DNA of 64,000 nt from Aphelenchoides besseyi (GCA_024699855.1 JAMPIQ010000001.1:7378001-7442000); one strand, 5' to 3'; counted from the first letter of the stretch, positions 37,715 through 50,289 are shown. Notes: generated from the letters alone by a model not told the origin. A program made the numbers and translations.

Positions 37715-39382
37715 TCGGAACGCCACGCATTCGAGCTGCTGAAATCAGGCAATAGATTGATGGAAAGATCGGAAATCGTTCTTGTGACCGGTGGTTTTGG
37801 TCCACTGAACAGGCGGATATTCTCGATGTAGATTCACGATTTGGATGAGAACAGAAAGTCAAAAGAACGGATGGGTTTAGCAGAAACGATCAATAGGTTT
37901 ACGTGATTTCTATTGGAAATGAAAAAAGGAATTTGCGCGTAAATCGGGTTAAAATGTTCGTTGGAATGGCGAAGTTAGAAGTGAAATTAATCGAAGCCAA
38001 CGGAACGGTCCGTCGTGTGGCTTCGGCGGTTATGCGAAGAAAAGATAATTATGTTCTGGTCGTTCTTTCGCAGAAAGCATTCACTGTCTTTGGATTTGCG
38101 TGTGACCGTCTTCGACCGATCCAGCGAGTCAAAAAAACCTTCCGAATCCGCCGCTCTCAACTCCCCAGAGAGAATTCAAAGGTCGACCTGATCCTCACTA
38201 AAGCGTATAATCTGCGCGCCGCAGTCAGTCCGTCGATCGACCTCAGAAGGAAAAGAAATCCATCAACCGATTGGTCACCTTTGTCGTCAACGAGACCATT
38301 CGAGCGTCTTTAACGTTTCCGTCGAGCTTTCCGACGTGTTTCTACGGAAAAAGAAAAACAAAACTGTCGATAGATCGGAAGGTAATTTTGTGGCATGTGG
38401 ACCATTGAACCGACTTTAGAGGTCAACTCTCTGGACATACCATTGATGCGAGAATACGCGCGCGTCTGCACAAACAACTCTCTCCCTCCAATTACCGGGA
38501 TGTTTAGCCGGGGCAGTAGCCGACCGGATGCCGATTGAAAAAGCGGCAGAAGACCTTCGAAATGTTGAGGGCGAGAACTCGTTCTGTCTGTGAAGCTACT
38601 TCTCGCGCGTGTGTGAAAACGAGCGAATTGATGTGCAGATTTTGAAGCGGATTGGTTCACTTCTGTTCAAGCGAAATCAAACAGGAAACTGATGGTCAGA
38701 TTAACAAGCAAATTGACAAACACAAAATGTGATTTCACAGATAGTTATAGCGTGTGGAGGACATTACGCAAAGTGTTTGCGTAATTACAGTTGGGTTTGA
38801 CATTTCGGTCATAAAGGCGACGAATTCAACTTATCCGCGCAATAGATCGAAATACTCACCTTGCTTTTGTACACGAAAAGCTGCAATTCGGTTTCGCATC
38901 AACAACTTTGCAGGCGGAACGCGTCAAATTGCTTTTTGTGTGTTCAGGATGATGAACCTTCGGTTACTTCCAAGTCCGATGAGCATGTAACCGACAAACA
39001 TAATCCGAACAACAGATTCATTTCGCATTTACAGACTATTAAATTTATGTTAATGCAATTGGAAGGCTTTTTAATTGAAATTATTCAAAGTTCGTAATCC
39101 ACAAGAAACTCTTAAGTCTGCATTTGACAAGTTATTGCGTCATTAAACAACGATTAGAAGGCTCGTGATCGTCTTCTTTGGTATCCATGTTGGACGTGTC
39201 GATTTACATAAGACCGGATTTCCTTTTTAGCTTATGATTTTTTGGCTCGTTACAACTTGTATTCGCATTTGCGTAAATGGACCAAGATTTATACGCTTAT
39301 GGAAGACCTTTTAGTTGGTTTCATCAACCTTTATATTCGACCAATCAATCTCAAACCCCCTGACAAATTACGGTACACGGCC
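37715..39382. other. Intergenic between ZP gene and guanylate cyclase A
   Basis: Contains an open frame at 37903-38313 (136 codons) and others with no recognisable domain. Divergent arrangement, so promoters of both neighbours are expected here. Confidence 0.45.
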
Positions 39383-42300
39383 ATGGGTACGAAATTTGTT
39401 TTGCTATTAGTGTTTATGTTTGTGATTGCTATTCTTGATCCAACTAAAGCGAATGTGATTCAAATTGCTCACTTAAAACCAAACGATCCGAGTATCATGC
39501 ACGAACCGCAAGTTTTGAACATGTGTGCTGATGATCTCAAAAACCGTTCTATTTTGCCGTCTGAAATTAGTTTTCGGTATGTTTTCTATCTGTATCATAC
39601 AATTGTTTGTTCAGTATCATAACAATGGAATCATGCAACAGATTCAGTGGAGTCGAAAACGCTGCTTATTTGCACTACATGCGAAATGCAAGTGTTTACT
39701 TTGGTCCAGGATGCAATAACGGTACCTGATTAACGAAGAAAACTTATTTTCTGAGCTTAGAAATGCTTGTTATTGCAAGACTTGTATCACGTTGGAACGT
39801 ACCGATTATCGCCCACTTGTCGGGAGACGATGCGCTTTCCGATCGAACTGTTTTCGACACTCTTGGATCGGTGGCTTTGACTTCGGCAACTGAAATGGCT
39901 CGAGCAACCTTGACGTTCCTGCGACTGTACGGTTGGAAACAAGTCGGATTGGTGAAAGCATCAGTCAACTTTGATCGTCTGAGTTTGCATTCGCTGAAAA
40001 ATCTGCTGAAGGAAAATGGGATCGACATCAACATCGAGATCGAATTGGATCCGTACATGACTCCCGATGAAATCATCGCAACTGGAAAGTTGAAGCAACT
40101 GAGAAACAAAGCCAGAGGTAGGATCTTTGACTAAATGCTATCACCTGAAGCTCTTTAGTCATAATCGCCGAAATGGGAATGGACCTGCACACTGCTCGAT
40201 CGTTCATGGTGGCTGTACATCGATCAGAGATGAAAACCAGTGATTTTGTTTACATCATTCCATGGCTTGCCCACGTAAGTTATTTTATCGTGTATGGCTT
40301 ATTGATGTTGTATCAGATGCACGATCACTACCCGTGGGAGGCTTCGAACATCGAAAAAAACGAGGTCCGCGCAGCTTTCGAGAATACGATCGTTATCACT
40401 GCCCACGGATACGACAAGAAGTTCATCGAAGATTTTGAAAATCGATTTTCGAAGCTTACTGGAATCATTAGCAGTCACGTATGCCAGAAAATGAACACAA
40501 TAAATGAATTCTTTATTTAGTATGCAACTCTTAGCTATTTAACACTCTATGATGCGCTCTTTCTTTATGGAATGGCAATTCGGGTATGTTTTTAAATCGA
40601 GTTATTACAAGTAATTTTAAAGGATGCATACGATGAAACAAGGAATACCAGTGTCTTTTTGAATGGGAGTATGGTGTGGAGAAAGATGACATCAAGACAA
40701 TTTAGCGGTACAATCAACATATCATCAAATGTAAACTAGAATTTAGGTGTTTCTGGACAAGTGTTAATGAACGAGAAGGGAGTTCGTGTGCCTTCATATG
40801 CCACCTACCATATAATCAATGGGACAATGCGAATTGTGGTCGAGTTAACTGCGAGACTTGTGGCGAAAGCGAAATGCACCTTGACTGACACTGATTGTTC
40901 AGAACACATTGCTCATGAAGTTCTATCCAATTACTGGTCTTCGTATGATGGTGTTCTGCCCAATGACTTCCCCAAATGTGGGTTTGATGGATCACTTTGC
41001 GACTTGACTTACTTCTTTGTCGCTATTGGAGTTATAGTATTTTTAATGGTGATGATCCCAATGGCGTATTTCATTTATATCAAAGAGTAAGCAATAACGC
41101 TATGATATGCTAAATGAGACAGTTCAGAAGAGAAAGAAGTTTGAACGATATGACTTGGAGAATACCTCGAGATCAAGTTCGCTTGTTGGAAGATGCAACA
41201 AGCTCAATGGTCGTAGGTCTTAAAAGCATAATTTTGAACATGAGCATGAATTCAGAAGTCAGAAAGCATAATTGGAAAATCAATGATGAGTGGCTCGATC
41301 AGCAATTCCACGACATCAAAAGCCAACTCACGGCTGAGTGCTCGTCAAGCGGTGGTAAATGGAGTGAAATGCGCGTACAAACGCTATCAACAAACTCGCA
41401 ATTTGACGTTTTCGAAGTCCGAGTTGGCACAATTAAAAGAAGTTTGATTATTTAAGTTCTTACATCCAATTAGCTCTTTTAGTTGAAATTGATTGAAAAT
41501 GAGAACCTGAACAAATTTTACGGCATTTGTTTCAATCAAGAAAACGATTTCATCGTTCTGTGGTGTCTCTGTCAACGTGGGTCGCTTGAGGATGTTTTGT
41601 TCAACGACGAGTTGAAAATCAGTTACAATTTTCAAGTTTCATTTGCAAAAGATGTTGTTAAGGTAAGACAAAGTGTTTTGGCCCGAGCCAATTGCTTTTC
41701 CAAGGGAATCTACTTTCTTCATTCATCCCTAATCAAATGCCATGGCTTCTTGTGTCTGCAAAACTGCTTGGTTGATTCAAATTGGACTGTTCGTCTGACG
41801 AACATCTACACGGAGGAGATTATTTGTGACAAATTGCGACACAACGAAATCAAATACATAACAGCGATTCCCGAAGAAAAAGAAAGAGAAAAACGAGGGA
41901 GTAAGAAAGATCGTAAAAAGAAACAAGAAAGTACTACTGATCATGACAACTCGGACAACGAACAAGAGGCCGAAGCGAAACCACGAAATATGATGGAGCA
42001 AAGTGATGCTAACGCGGCGAAGAAATTCATTCAACAGGCACCTGAAGTTATTCGTGAACTAGTGAGCACTAAATTTTTGCCACCCGGAACTCAATCGGCA
42101 GATATCTATTCTCTCGGAATGGTCAGTTTAGTCTATTATTCTATTTGACAACAGAGTTGATTTAGGTCATTTATCAGATACTATTCAAAGTTGAGCCGTT
42201 TCATGAACGAAACATGTCGATTAACAGTAAGCTTATCTGTCTGTATGGTATGTCATTTATTTTACAGAATTGATGGAAAAGATTGCGCTTGCTAATGATG

Positions 42301-43563
42301 AAGATCAAATTCTACGTCCGGTCATTCCGAGTCAGCCACGTACATCAAACGAAGAGCAGTACAATTTGCAGTTGTTATCAGCTATCGAAGCTTGTTGGCT
42401 CGAAATACCCGAAATGCGTCCAAATATAAAGAGGCTTAAAGCGATCATTAACGCCAACTTAAAATCCAAGTTGTCGAACAAAACAATAACAAGAATAATA
42501 ATTCGTTTTCAGAGGAAATGGCTCACTAGTCGATCAAATGATGAAAATGATGGAGGATGTAAACACGCGACACGTAAACGAACTGATCGGTATTTTCAGT
42601 ACACGACGAACTTGGAGCAGCTCGTCAAAGATCGGACGGCAATGTTAGAAGATGCTCAGCAGCAGGCGGATCGACTCTTGAAGAACATGCTTCCCGCGTA
42701 AGACTTGAGATTCGATAATCCGAACAAACGTTTCAGATCGATTGCCGAGGACTTGAAGGTCGGCAAACCGGTGATCCCGCAGTTGTATCAGAACGCTACG
42801 GTCCTTTTTTCGGATATTCGCGGCTTCACACGCATCTCTTCGACCTCGACTCCACTGCAGATTGTCACGTTCCTCAACGACATGTTCTCGGGATTCGATG
42901 CCATTATCGCCAAACACGACGCTTACAAAGTCGAGACGGTCAGTTACCGACTGAGAGTTTTGACACGAACTTGTAGATCGGAGATGCGTACATGATTGTC
43001 AGTGGTGTGCCAAAGGAGAATGGCAACGCTCACGTGATGCACATTTCTGAAATCGCTCTGAAAATGAGAACCGTGAGTTGTATTTGCGACCAATCGATTG
43101 GTCTGTTTAGTTTGTTTCGAACTTCAAACTGGCTCATAAGCCCGAGGAAGTGATGATGGTGCGCATCGGATTCCACAGCGGCAGTGTTGCTGCTGGAGTT
43201 GTAGGATTGGCTGCTCCTCGCTACTGTCTTTTCGGGTGAGTCGGTGTCGTGTTTGTTGGAGACTGGTCGTTTCAGAGACACCGTCAATATGGCCAGCAGA
43301 ATGGAGGTAAGGATCTCATGAATTGAATGTTTATGAACAACGCTAACTTAACAAACTTTTGTAGTCGACGGGAATAGCAAACAAGATTCAGGTAAGTTGA
43401 GAGATTAGTTCATATGAAATTGGTGGTTTAGATTAGTGAAAACGCCTACAACTTGATCCGCTGCTTTTACATCAATAACTACGTTGTTGTTGAGCGTGGT
43501 ACTGTTGAAGTTAAGGGAAAAGGCTCTTGCACGACTTGGTTGTTAGAAGGCAAAAAACGTTGA
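39383..43563 (+). CDS. Receptor-type guanylate cyclase A
   Basis: Makes cGMP in the plasma membrane, typically in sensory neurons of nematodes. About 18 short exons. Signal peptide [19 protein letters not shown]; ligand-binding-like ectodomain ([39 protein letters not shown]); transmembrane helix ([20 protein letters not shown]); kinase-homology domain ([27 protein letters not shown]) containing a Lys-rich then acidic insert; dimerisation coiled coil ([20 protein letters not shown]); catalytic domain. Catalytic residues are present: metal Asp in LFSDIRGFT and GDAYMIVSG, guanine-specifying Glu in KVETIGDAY and Cys in [14 protein letters not shown]. It therefore looks active. Stop TGA at 43561-43563. 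Confidence 0.9.
39625..40381 (+). repeat. Identity tract 1, copy in cyclase A
   Basis: 757 bp identical (by eye) to 46347-47103, covering ectodomain exons 2-4, part of exon 5 and three introns. Sequence on both sides diverges abruptly. Confidence 0.9.
42529..43331 (+). repeat. Identity tract 2, copy in cyclase A
   Basis: 803 bp identical to 49255-50057, covering the coiled coil and most of the cyclase domain with all introns. It ends inside an intron just after exon NMASRME. Confidence 0.9.
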
Positions 43564-44315
43564 TCAATTGCAAAGAACATTTTTATGGCTTTATGGAACA
43601 TTCTTACTATCATTGCGTAACAAAACTAGTTTATATCTAACATGATCATCTGATCGCTCTGTCGTTTGATAAAGAACAAATAAACTTCAAGATTGCATTA
43701 AACCACAACAATCAATTGACTGATACCTTACAAGTCGCCTAAAAAGGCCGATTGAAGAACAAACAAAAGCGAGGAAGGTTAATTAACTTGTGTTAACAAA
43801 ACTCAAAATCTAGGCTTGGTTGGAAGACATGAACAAAATAAAGCAATTTCCGTGTATACAATCAAGATGTCAGTATGAATTCAATTAATCGAATGTGATC
43901 GTCTTCGTACTCGTCCACACTTGGATTCTGAAGTTTAATGTTACTGTAAGAAATTGTTAACAAACACTTTTTCCTTTGACATTTTTGTTCGTGTTTACGT
44001 AAAATTATGTTTAAAAGGTATAACATTTGTTCGAAGTATCAGAGAAGCTTCAATAATGCTAAAGGTTCTAGTGATTCATTAATTTAAAAAGCAAAGTTAG
44101 GTTTTTGTTCATTAATCGCCTGTTGGCACAATGAGAATCACGCGGTCAATGAAGACGAAAATCCGGAAGCGGGTGGCCGTCGATTAGGCGTCAACGCTAA
44201 TCGGCTGTTTCCTGGAGATATCAAAAGTTAACTATGTCCACAATATACGAGACCGTATTTCAGCATTAGATCGACTAGCAACTTCAGCCTAAAGTCATTT
44301 CGTAATGTTGTAGCC
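43564..44315. other. Intergenic between the tandem cyclases
   Basis: 752 bp without coding signal; AATAAA near 43678 could end the cyclase A transcript. Confidence 0.5.
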
Positions 44316-47300
44316 ATGAAGTTGTTGATATATTTGAACCTTCTAGTTGCTGCTTACGGCAATGTCGTTCGTATTGCGCATTTGCAACCCAACGGTAAGC
44401 AAGAAGTTAAAGTTTGGTACGAAATTCGTTTCAGATCCAACAATAAGACACGAACCGCATGTTCTTAAAATGTGTGCCAACGATCTCACGAAAAAGATGA
44501 TCCTACCACCTGAAATCAAACTACAGTAAGTTGACAGTAAACTGAAGTGGCGAGTTCAAACGCGAAGAATTCATTGGTCATTTACGCTTAAACAGCTATA
44601 CGAGTGGACCGATACTAAGATCGAACAAAAAGATAAAATGGCCGAAATAAGTTCGCTATAGGTTCGAAGACTAATTCCATTAGTTTTGTGTCTTAGAAGT
44701 CTTAGTGATTTCACTCATCGCTGGAGTCTTTGCAATAGCAACTCAATACTGAGATGAAGGAAGCCAAATTGGGTTCACTGTTCTATCCAACAACATATCC
44801 TTTATTTATGCTAAATCAAAAATAAATTTACTATATATTGGGTTGTTACTAAAGTTTTGTCTGATTGCGTCATGAGTGACCTAAATTAGGAATGAAAGAA
44901 ATTGACCGGTCGGTTGGAAGTGTGTGAACGAAGTTCGGTTGTTAAGCTGCCTACTGTCCTAAGTATGATTTTCGTTGTAGATTAGAATTCATTCATTAAA
45001 AATACTCGCCATTTGAGTTGATAGTTCGGCGCCACCGTCCGGGCAATTGAGTGATTCCGCGCGTGTAGAAGGATCGATGACGGGAGGCGAAGAACGAGTT
45101 GAGGCACCGGCGGAGATGATCGACGTCGTTGAATCGGCGTCCTCGTATCCACGTCTTTAGCGAACGGAAGAGATGGTAGTCCGTTGGCGAAAGGTCCGGA
45201 GAGTACGGCGGGTGCTCGATGGCCGTCCAACCCAAAGTCCTCAGGTGCTGTTGAGTTCTTCGGGCGGTGTGCGGTCGCGCGTTGTCCTGGAGCAGTAGAA
45301 CGTCGTGGCGATGACGAAGGGCGGCGGCGACTCGATCCATTTGGGCACAGTACAGTTCCGAAGTGATCGTCTGCCCGCGGTCCAACAACTCCCAGTGCAC
45401 AACACCTAACCGATTCCACCAAACAGAAAGCATAACTTTTGTTTGGAAAAGATTCGGCCGGGGTGTACCACCCGGTCGCTGATTGGGACGCAACCATTGC
45501 CCACGGCGATATGGATTGTCAAGTTGGACCCATGTTTCGTCGCAGGTTAGGAGCCGGTGAAGGAACGGGTTGGCACGTTGCTGCTGGAGGAGATTTTCGG
45601 CAGCCCGGACTCGCCGTTGCTTCTGCAGGTCCGTCAACTCGTGGGGTACCCACCGTCCTCGTCGATGCCGGAGACCTAAACGAGAATAACCATTAGTGAT
45701 TGTAGACATAAAGAATTGCTTGCCCGCTCGTCTTAATGTTCTCCAAACGGTTACATGGCAACAACCATTGGCCAATTCGCGAGTTGATTGCGCAGATCGA
45801 TTGGACACAGCGTTGAGAATCGTCGGTTGATGAACCGTTGGCGGACGTCCTGCTCGTGGTTGATCGGCCAAATCCTCGAGTCCATCGTCGAACTTTTTGA
45901 ACCATCGACATGCCGTCCTCTCGGTGGTCGTTCGCGTTCCATGTGCCAAGTTGATGATGGCGGCGGCTTTGGCGGGCGAGTGATGGAGACGATATTCGTT
46001 GAGAAGCAGAAGTCGCACTTGTTCACGAGTGAGGCCCATTTGACGAAATTAGTCAAGGAAACAGGAGTAGCGATGTCGAGAAACAGCAGATCCAATAAAT
46101 CAAATTTGACACTTCGTTTAATTTCCAATCGACCGGTCAATTTCTTTCGTTCCAATTTTAGAAAATGCATTGCGCAATCAGACAAAACTTTAGTAACAAC
46201 CCAATACTTAAGGCTTAAACAGAAGCAAAAGGTTTAAGTTGGTGTAAATATTCAAATACTGTAGTACCTAATCTCGACATACTTTGTTGATAACCAAAAA
46301 TCTTGCTATACTTAAAATTCTTTTCGAACGTTTTAGAATTTATACGATGGAATCATGCAACAGATTCAGTGGAGTCGAAAACGCTGCTTATTTGCACTAC
46401 ATGCGAAATGCAAGTGTTTACTTTGGTCCAGGATGCAATAACGGTACCTGATTAACGAAGAAAACTTATTTTCTGAGCTTAGAAATGCTTGTTATTGCAA
46501 GACTTGTATCACGTTGGAACGTACCGATTATCGCCCACTTGTCGGGAGACGATGCGCTTTCCGATCGAACTGTTTTCGACACTCTTGGATCGGTGGCTTT
46601 GACTTCGGCAACTGAAATGGCTCGAGCAACCTTGACGTTCCTGCGACTGTACGGTTGGAAACAAGTCGGATTGGTGAAAGCATCAGTCAACTTTGATCGT
46701 CTGAGTTTGCATTCGCTGAAAAATCTGCTGAAGGAAAATGGGATCGACATCAACATCGAGATCGAATTGGATCCGTACATGACTCCCGATGAAATCATCG
46801 CAACTGGAAAGTTGAAGCAACTGAGAAACAAAGCCAGAGGTAGGATCTTTGACTAAATGCTATCACCTGAAGCTCTTTAGTCATAATCGCCGAAATGGGA
46901 ATGGACCTGCACACTGCTCGATCGTTCATGGTGGCTGTACATCGATCAGAGATGAAAACCAGTGATTTTGTTTACATCATTCCATGGCTTGCCCACGTAA
47001 GTTATTTTATCGTGTATGGCTTATTGATGTTGTATCAGATGCACGATCACTACCCGTGGGAGGCTTCGAACATCGAAAAAAACGAGGTCCGCGCAGCTTT
47101 CGAAGACTCAATTGTTATCACGGCTCATGGATATGACCGCAAGTTTGTTGAAGATTTTGAAGCACGATTTTCCCAAGTTACTGGAATCATCAGCAGTTAC
47201 GTAAGTGAACATTTAATAGTAAAAAATTGACAACTTTTAGTATGCAACATTGTCCTATGCTGCGCTTTACGGTAATTCGTTTTCAACATATTCTCACGGT

Positions 47301-50289
47301 TTTTGTTGCAGATGCGTTATATTTATATGGATTGGCGCTACGTGATGCGTACGACGAAGTTCGTAATCAAAGTGTTTATTTGAACGGTTCGTTGATTTGG
47401 AAGAAGATGACTGGACGACAATTTCGTGGTGAGTGGAAAGATTGTTTCGAAAGTGATTTGGAGTTTAGGAGCAACAGGTCAAGTGCTTATGAACAATAAA
47501 GCCGTCAGAGTGCCCTCGTACGCGACGTATTACATTAAAAACGGAACTACTCGCATTGTCGTGGAACTAACCGCAAAACTTACTGAGAAACATAAGTGTC
47601 TTGTGTTAAAACATGATTGTTCAGAGCATGTTGCTCATGAAGTTATGCCTCATTACTGGTCGTCATACGATGGAATGATGCCGTTCGTTGACAATACCTT
47701 TCACATCAATACTTTAATTTCAGTCCATCCACTCCGAAATGTGGATTCGATGGATCTCTTTGCGACTACACAGTCATTTTCATTTTATGCGGAATAATTG
47801 CGTTTATCGCTGTTTGTATACCATTTGGATGGTTTTTGTACAAAAAGGAGTAAGAAAAGAAGATCATTGCTATGTCAATTAATACACTTGTAGGCAAGAA
47901 AGAAGTTTGCACATGATGACTTGGCGTATTTCGAGAGAACAAGTACGTTTACTGGACGCGCACAGCAGTGTAAGTGAATATACGATTCGTTTGATTTAAA
48001 CTATTAAGCGCTCCGAATCATCAATTGGTCGTTCGACCCTAAGCGGATCCGGTGGCAGTCTTGGATCACGGATTAACACTCGGCTAAGTGCAAAACAAGC
48101 GATCGCCAATGGTGTACGTTGTTCCTACAAACGATATCAACAAACCAGAAATCTGACTTTTAATAAGGTCGATTTGGCACGCTTAAAAGAGGTTGAAGTT
48201 GACATAGAACTGATAATTAGTTATTTAGTTGAAACTGATTGAGAACGAGAATCTGAACAAGTTCTACGGAATGTGTTTCAATCAGGTGCCACAAGAACCA
48301 ATGAAAGTAAAGACAAGTTTGGTTTCAGCAAAACGAAGTGCTTGTTTTGTGGTTGCTTTGTCAAAGAGGCTCTTTGGAGGACGTACTTTTCAATGAGGAG
48401 CTTAAGATCAGTCGAAATTTTCAAATCTCATTCGCAAAAGACGTTGTCAAGGTAATCACATTGAAATAATATCAAATATAATGCAACTTTAGGGTCTTTT
48501 ATTTATTCACAATTCGACTATCAAATGCCACGGAATGTTGTGTTTGCAGAACTGTTTGGTGGATTCAAATTGGACGGTAAAGTTGACCAACTTTGTGACG
48601 GAAGAGATCATTGCCGATAAGTTGCGTCATAACGAGCTGAAACTGATGATCATAAGAAATCAAGATACCATTCCAAAGAAGAAAAACAAAGAAAACGGCA
48701 GAGCAGGAAAAGATGGCGATGAAGTGGAAGAATCGAGTGAATCTGAAGAAGATGCCGAATCAAAGGCTCAACATCTTCGGGCAATGTCCAAGAAATATAT
48801 TCAACTGGCCCCTGAAATTATTCGTGAGATTATCACGACCAAAGTCATTCCGCCGGGAACCCCTGCTGCCGATATCTATTCGCTTGGAATGATCTTGTTT
48901 CAAATACTTTTCAAAATGGAACCATTTTACGAACGAAATCAATCGCCAAATAGCAAGTTGAAACTTGAACACGCTCAACTTTAACCGTTTCTAGAAATAA
49001 TGGAGATTATTGCTTTGGCCAATGGCGACGATCAAATCATTCGACCATCGTTTCCAAATCAACAGACGATGAAGAGCGATGAAGCCTATAGTTTACAATT
49101 ACTTTCGGCTATTGAAGCCTGCTGGTTGGAGATTCCGGAGATGCGTCCAAACATCAAACGAATCAAAACGATAGTCAACGGAAATTTGAAATCAACGTAA
49201 GCAGCATGTAAAATATCTATGATTTAGCAAATTTATAGAGCAAGTGGAACATTGGTCGATCAAATGATGAAAATGATGGAGGATGTAAACACGCGACACG
49301 TAAACGAACTGATCGGTATTTTCAGTACACGACGAACTTGGAGCAGCTCGTCAAAGATCGGACGGCAATGTTAGAAGATGCTCAGCAGCAGGCGGATCGA
49401 CTCTTGAAGAACATGCTTCCCGCGTAAGACTTGAGATTCGATAATCCGAACAAACGTTTCAGATCGATTGCCGAGGACTTGAAGGTCGGCAAACCGGTGA
49501 TCCCGCAGTTGTATCAGAACGCTACGGTCCTTTTTTCGGATATTCGCGGCTTCACACGCATCTCTTCGACCTCGACTCCACTGCAGATTGTCACGTTCCT
49601 CAACGACATGTTCTCGGGATTCGATGCCATTATCGCCAAACACGACGCTTACAAAGTCGAGACGGTCAGTTACCGACTGAGAGTTTTGACACGAACTTGT
49701 AGATCGGAGATGCGTACATGATTGTCAGTGGTGTGCCAAAGGAGAATGGCAACGCTCACGTGATGCACATTTCTGAAATCGCTCTGAAAATGAGAACCGT
49801 GAGTTGTATTTGCGACCAATCGATTGGTCTGTTTAGTTTGTTTCGAACTTCAAACTGGCTCATAAGCCCGAGGAAGTGATGATGGTGCGCATCGGATTCC
49901 ACAGCGGCAGTGTTGCTGCTGGAGTTGTAGGATTGGCTGCTCCTCGCTACTGTCTTTTCGGGTGAGTCGGTGTCGTGTTTGTTGGAGACTGGTCGTTTCA
50001 GAGACACCGTCAATATGGCCAGCAGAATGGAGGTAAGGATCTCATGAATTGAATGTTCTTGAATAAACATTTTTAGAGTTCTGGAATGCCAAACAAGATA
50101 CAGGTAAGTTTAAGGGACAAGATCATGGGAAATTCGCTTTTTCAGATCAGTGAAAATGCCTACAATCTAATCCGATGCTTCTACCAATACTTCACGGTTG
50201 TGGAAAGAGGTCAAGTTGAAATTAAAGGCAAAGGTTCATGCACGACTTTTTTCCTGGAAGGAAAAGAGAGCTTATATCGCAAGAAGTGA
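44316..50289 (+). CDS. Receptor-type guanylate cyclase B
   Basis: Tandem paralogue of cyclase A. Signal peptide [15 protein letters not shown], then [24 protein letters not shown]. Intron 1 (about 44527-46336) is 1.8 kb because a mariner element sits inside it. From 46347 the ectodomain is identical to A, then diverges ([20 protein letters not shown]). Transmembrane helix [20 protein letters not shown]; kinase-homology domain with [20 protein letters not shown] and a Lys-rich plus acidic insert different in sequence from A's; coiled coil and cyclase domain again identical to A; end [16 protein letters not shown]. One intron near 48955-48996 has a GC donor. All catalytic residues are kept. It should be functional if intron 1 is still spliced. 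Confidence 0.87.
44838..44919 (+). repeat. Mariner left terminal inverted repeat
   Basis: Pairs with 46123-46204. The outer 32 bp are identical; there is a second conserved block GAAAGAAATTGACCGGTCG. Confidence 0.88.
44996..46039 (-). CDS. Mariner transposase (DD34D)
   Basis: 347-codon open frame from ATG 46039, ending SNGEYF. N-terminal helix-turn-helix ([20 protein letters not shown]), the WVPHEL motif, then catalytic Asp residues in [20 protein letters not shown] and [12 protein letters not shown]. There are 34 residues between the second and third Asp (the Asp of PTDYHLF), which is the mariner spacing. No stop or frameshift, so possibly active. A 48-bp in-frame stretch (about 45679-45726) between RRAG and [13 protein letters not shown] looks like a GC-AG intron (gcaagc...tttag); removing it restores the usual mariner spacing. 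Confidence 0.93.
   Translation of the reverse strand: MGLTREQVRLLLLNEYRLHHSPAKAAAIINLAHGTRTTTERTACRWFKKFDDGLEDLADQPRAGRPPTVHQPTILNAVSNRSAQSTRELANGCCHVTVWRTLRRAGKQFFMSTITNGYSRLGLRHRRGRWVPHELTDLQKQRRVRAAENLLQQQRANPFLHRLLTCDETWVQLDNPYRRGQWLRPNQRPGGTPRPNLFQTKVMLSVWWNRLGVVHWELLDRGQTITSELYCAQMDRVAAALRHRHDVLLLQDNARPHTARRTQQHLRTLGWTAIEHPPYSPDLSPTDYHLFRSLKTWIRGRRFNDVDHLRRCLNSFFASRHRSFYTRGITQLPGRWRRTINSNGEYF
46123..46204 (-). repeat. Mariner right terminal inverted repeat
   Basis: Reverse complement of the left repeat with about a dozen inner differences, followed by the TA duplication. Confidence 0.88.
46347..47103 (+). repeat. Identity tract 1, copy in cyclase B
   Basis: 757 bp identical to 39625-40381. 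It starts 141 bp right of the mariner end, at ATGGAATCATGC of exon 2. Confidence 0.9.
49255..50057 (+). repeat. Identity tract 2, copy in cyclase B
   Basis: 803 bp identical to 42529-43331, introns included; downstream sequence diverges immediately. Confidence 0.9.

Larger units (their letters stand above)
44836..46206. mobile_element. Mariner transposon, complete, with TA duplication
   Basis: Element 44838-46204 (1367 bp) flanked by TA at 44836-44837 and 46205-46206. Terminal inverted repeats 44838-44919 and 46123-46204 begin TTGGGTTGTTACTAAAGTTT; the outer 32 bp are identical and the inner part matches with changes. The transposase is on the minus strand. It lies in intron 1 of cyclase B, in the antisense orientation. 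Confidence 0.93.

Noticed and set aside
37903..38313. 136-codon plus-strand open frame
   Set aside because: No domain, no homology I recognise, and it lies in a divergent promoter region; consistent with chance.
39744..40109. 121-codon minus-strand frame found identically at 46466-46831
   Set aside because: Antisense shadow of the guanylate cyclase ectodomain; duplicated only because the tract is duplicated.
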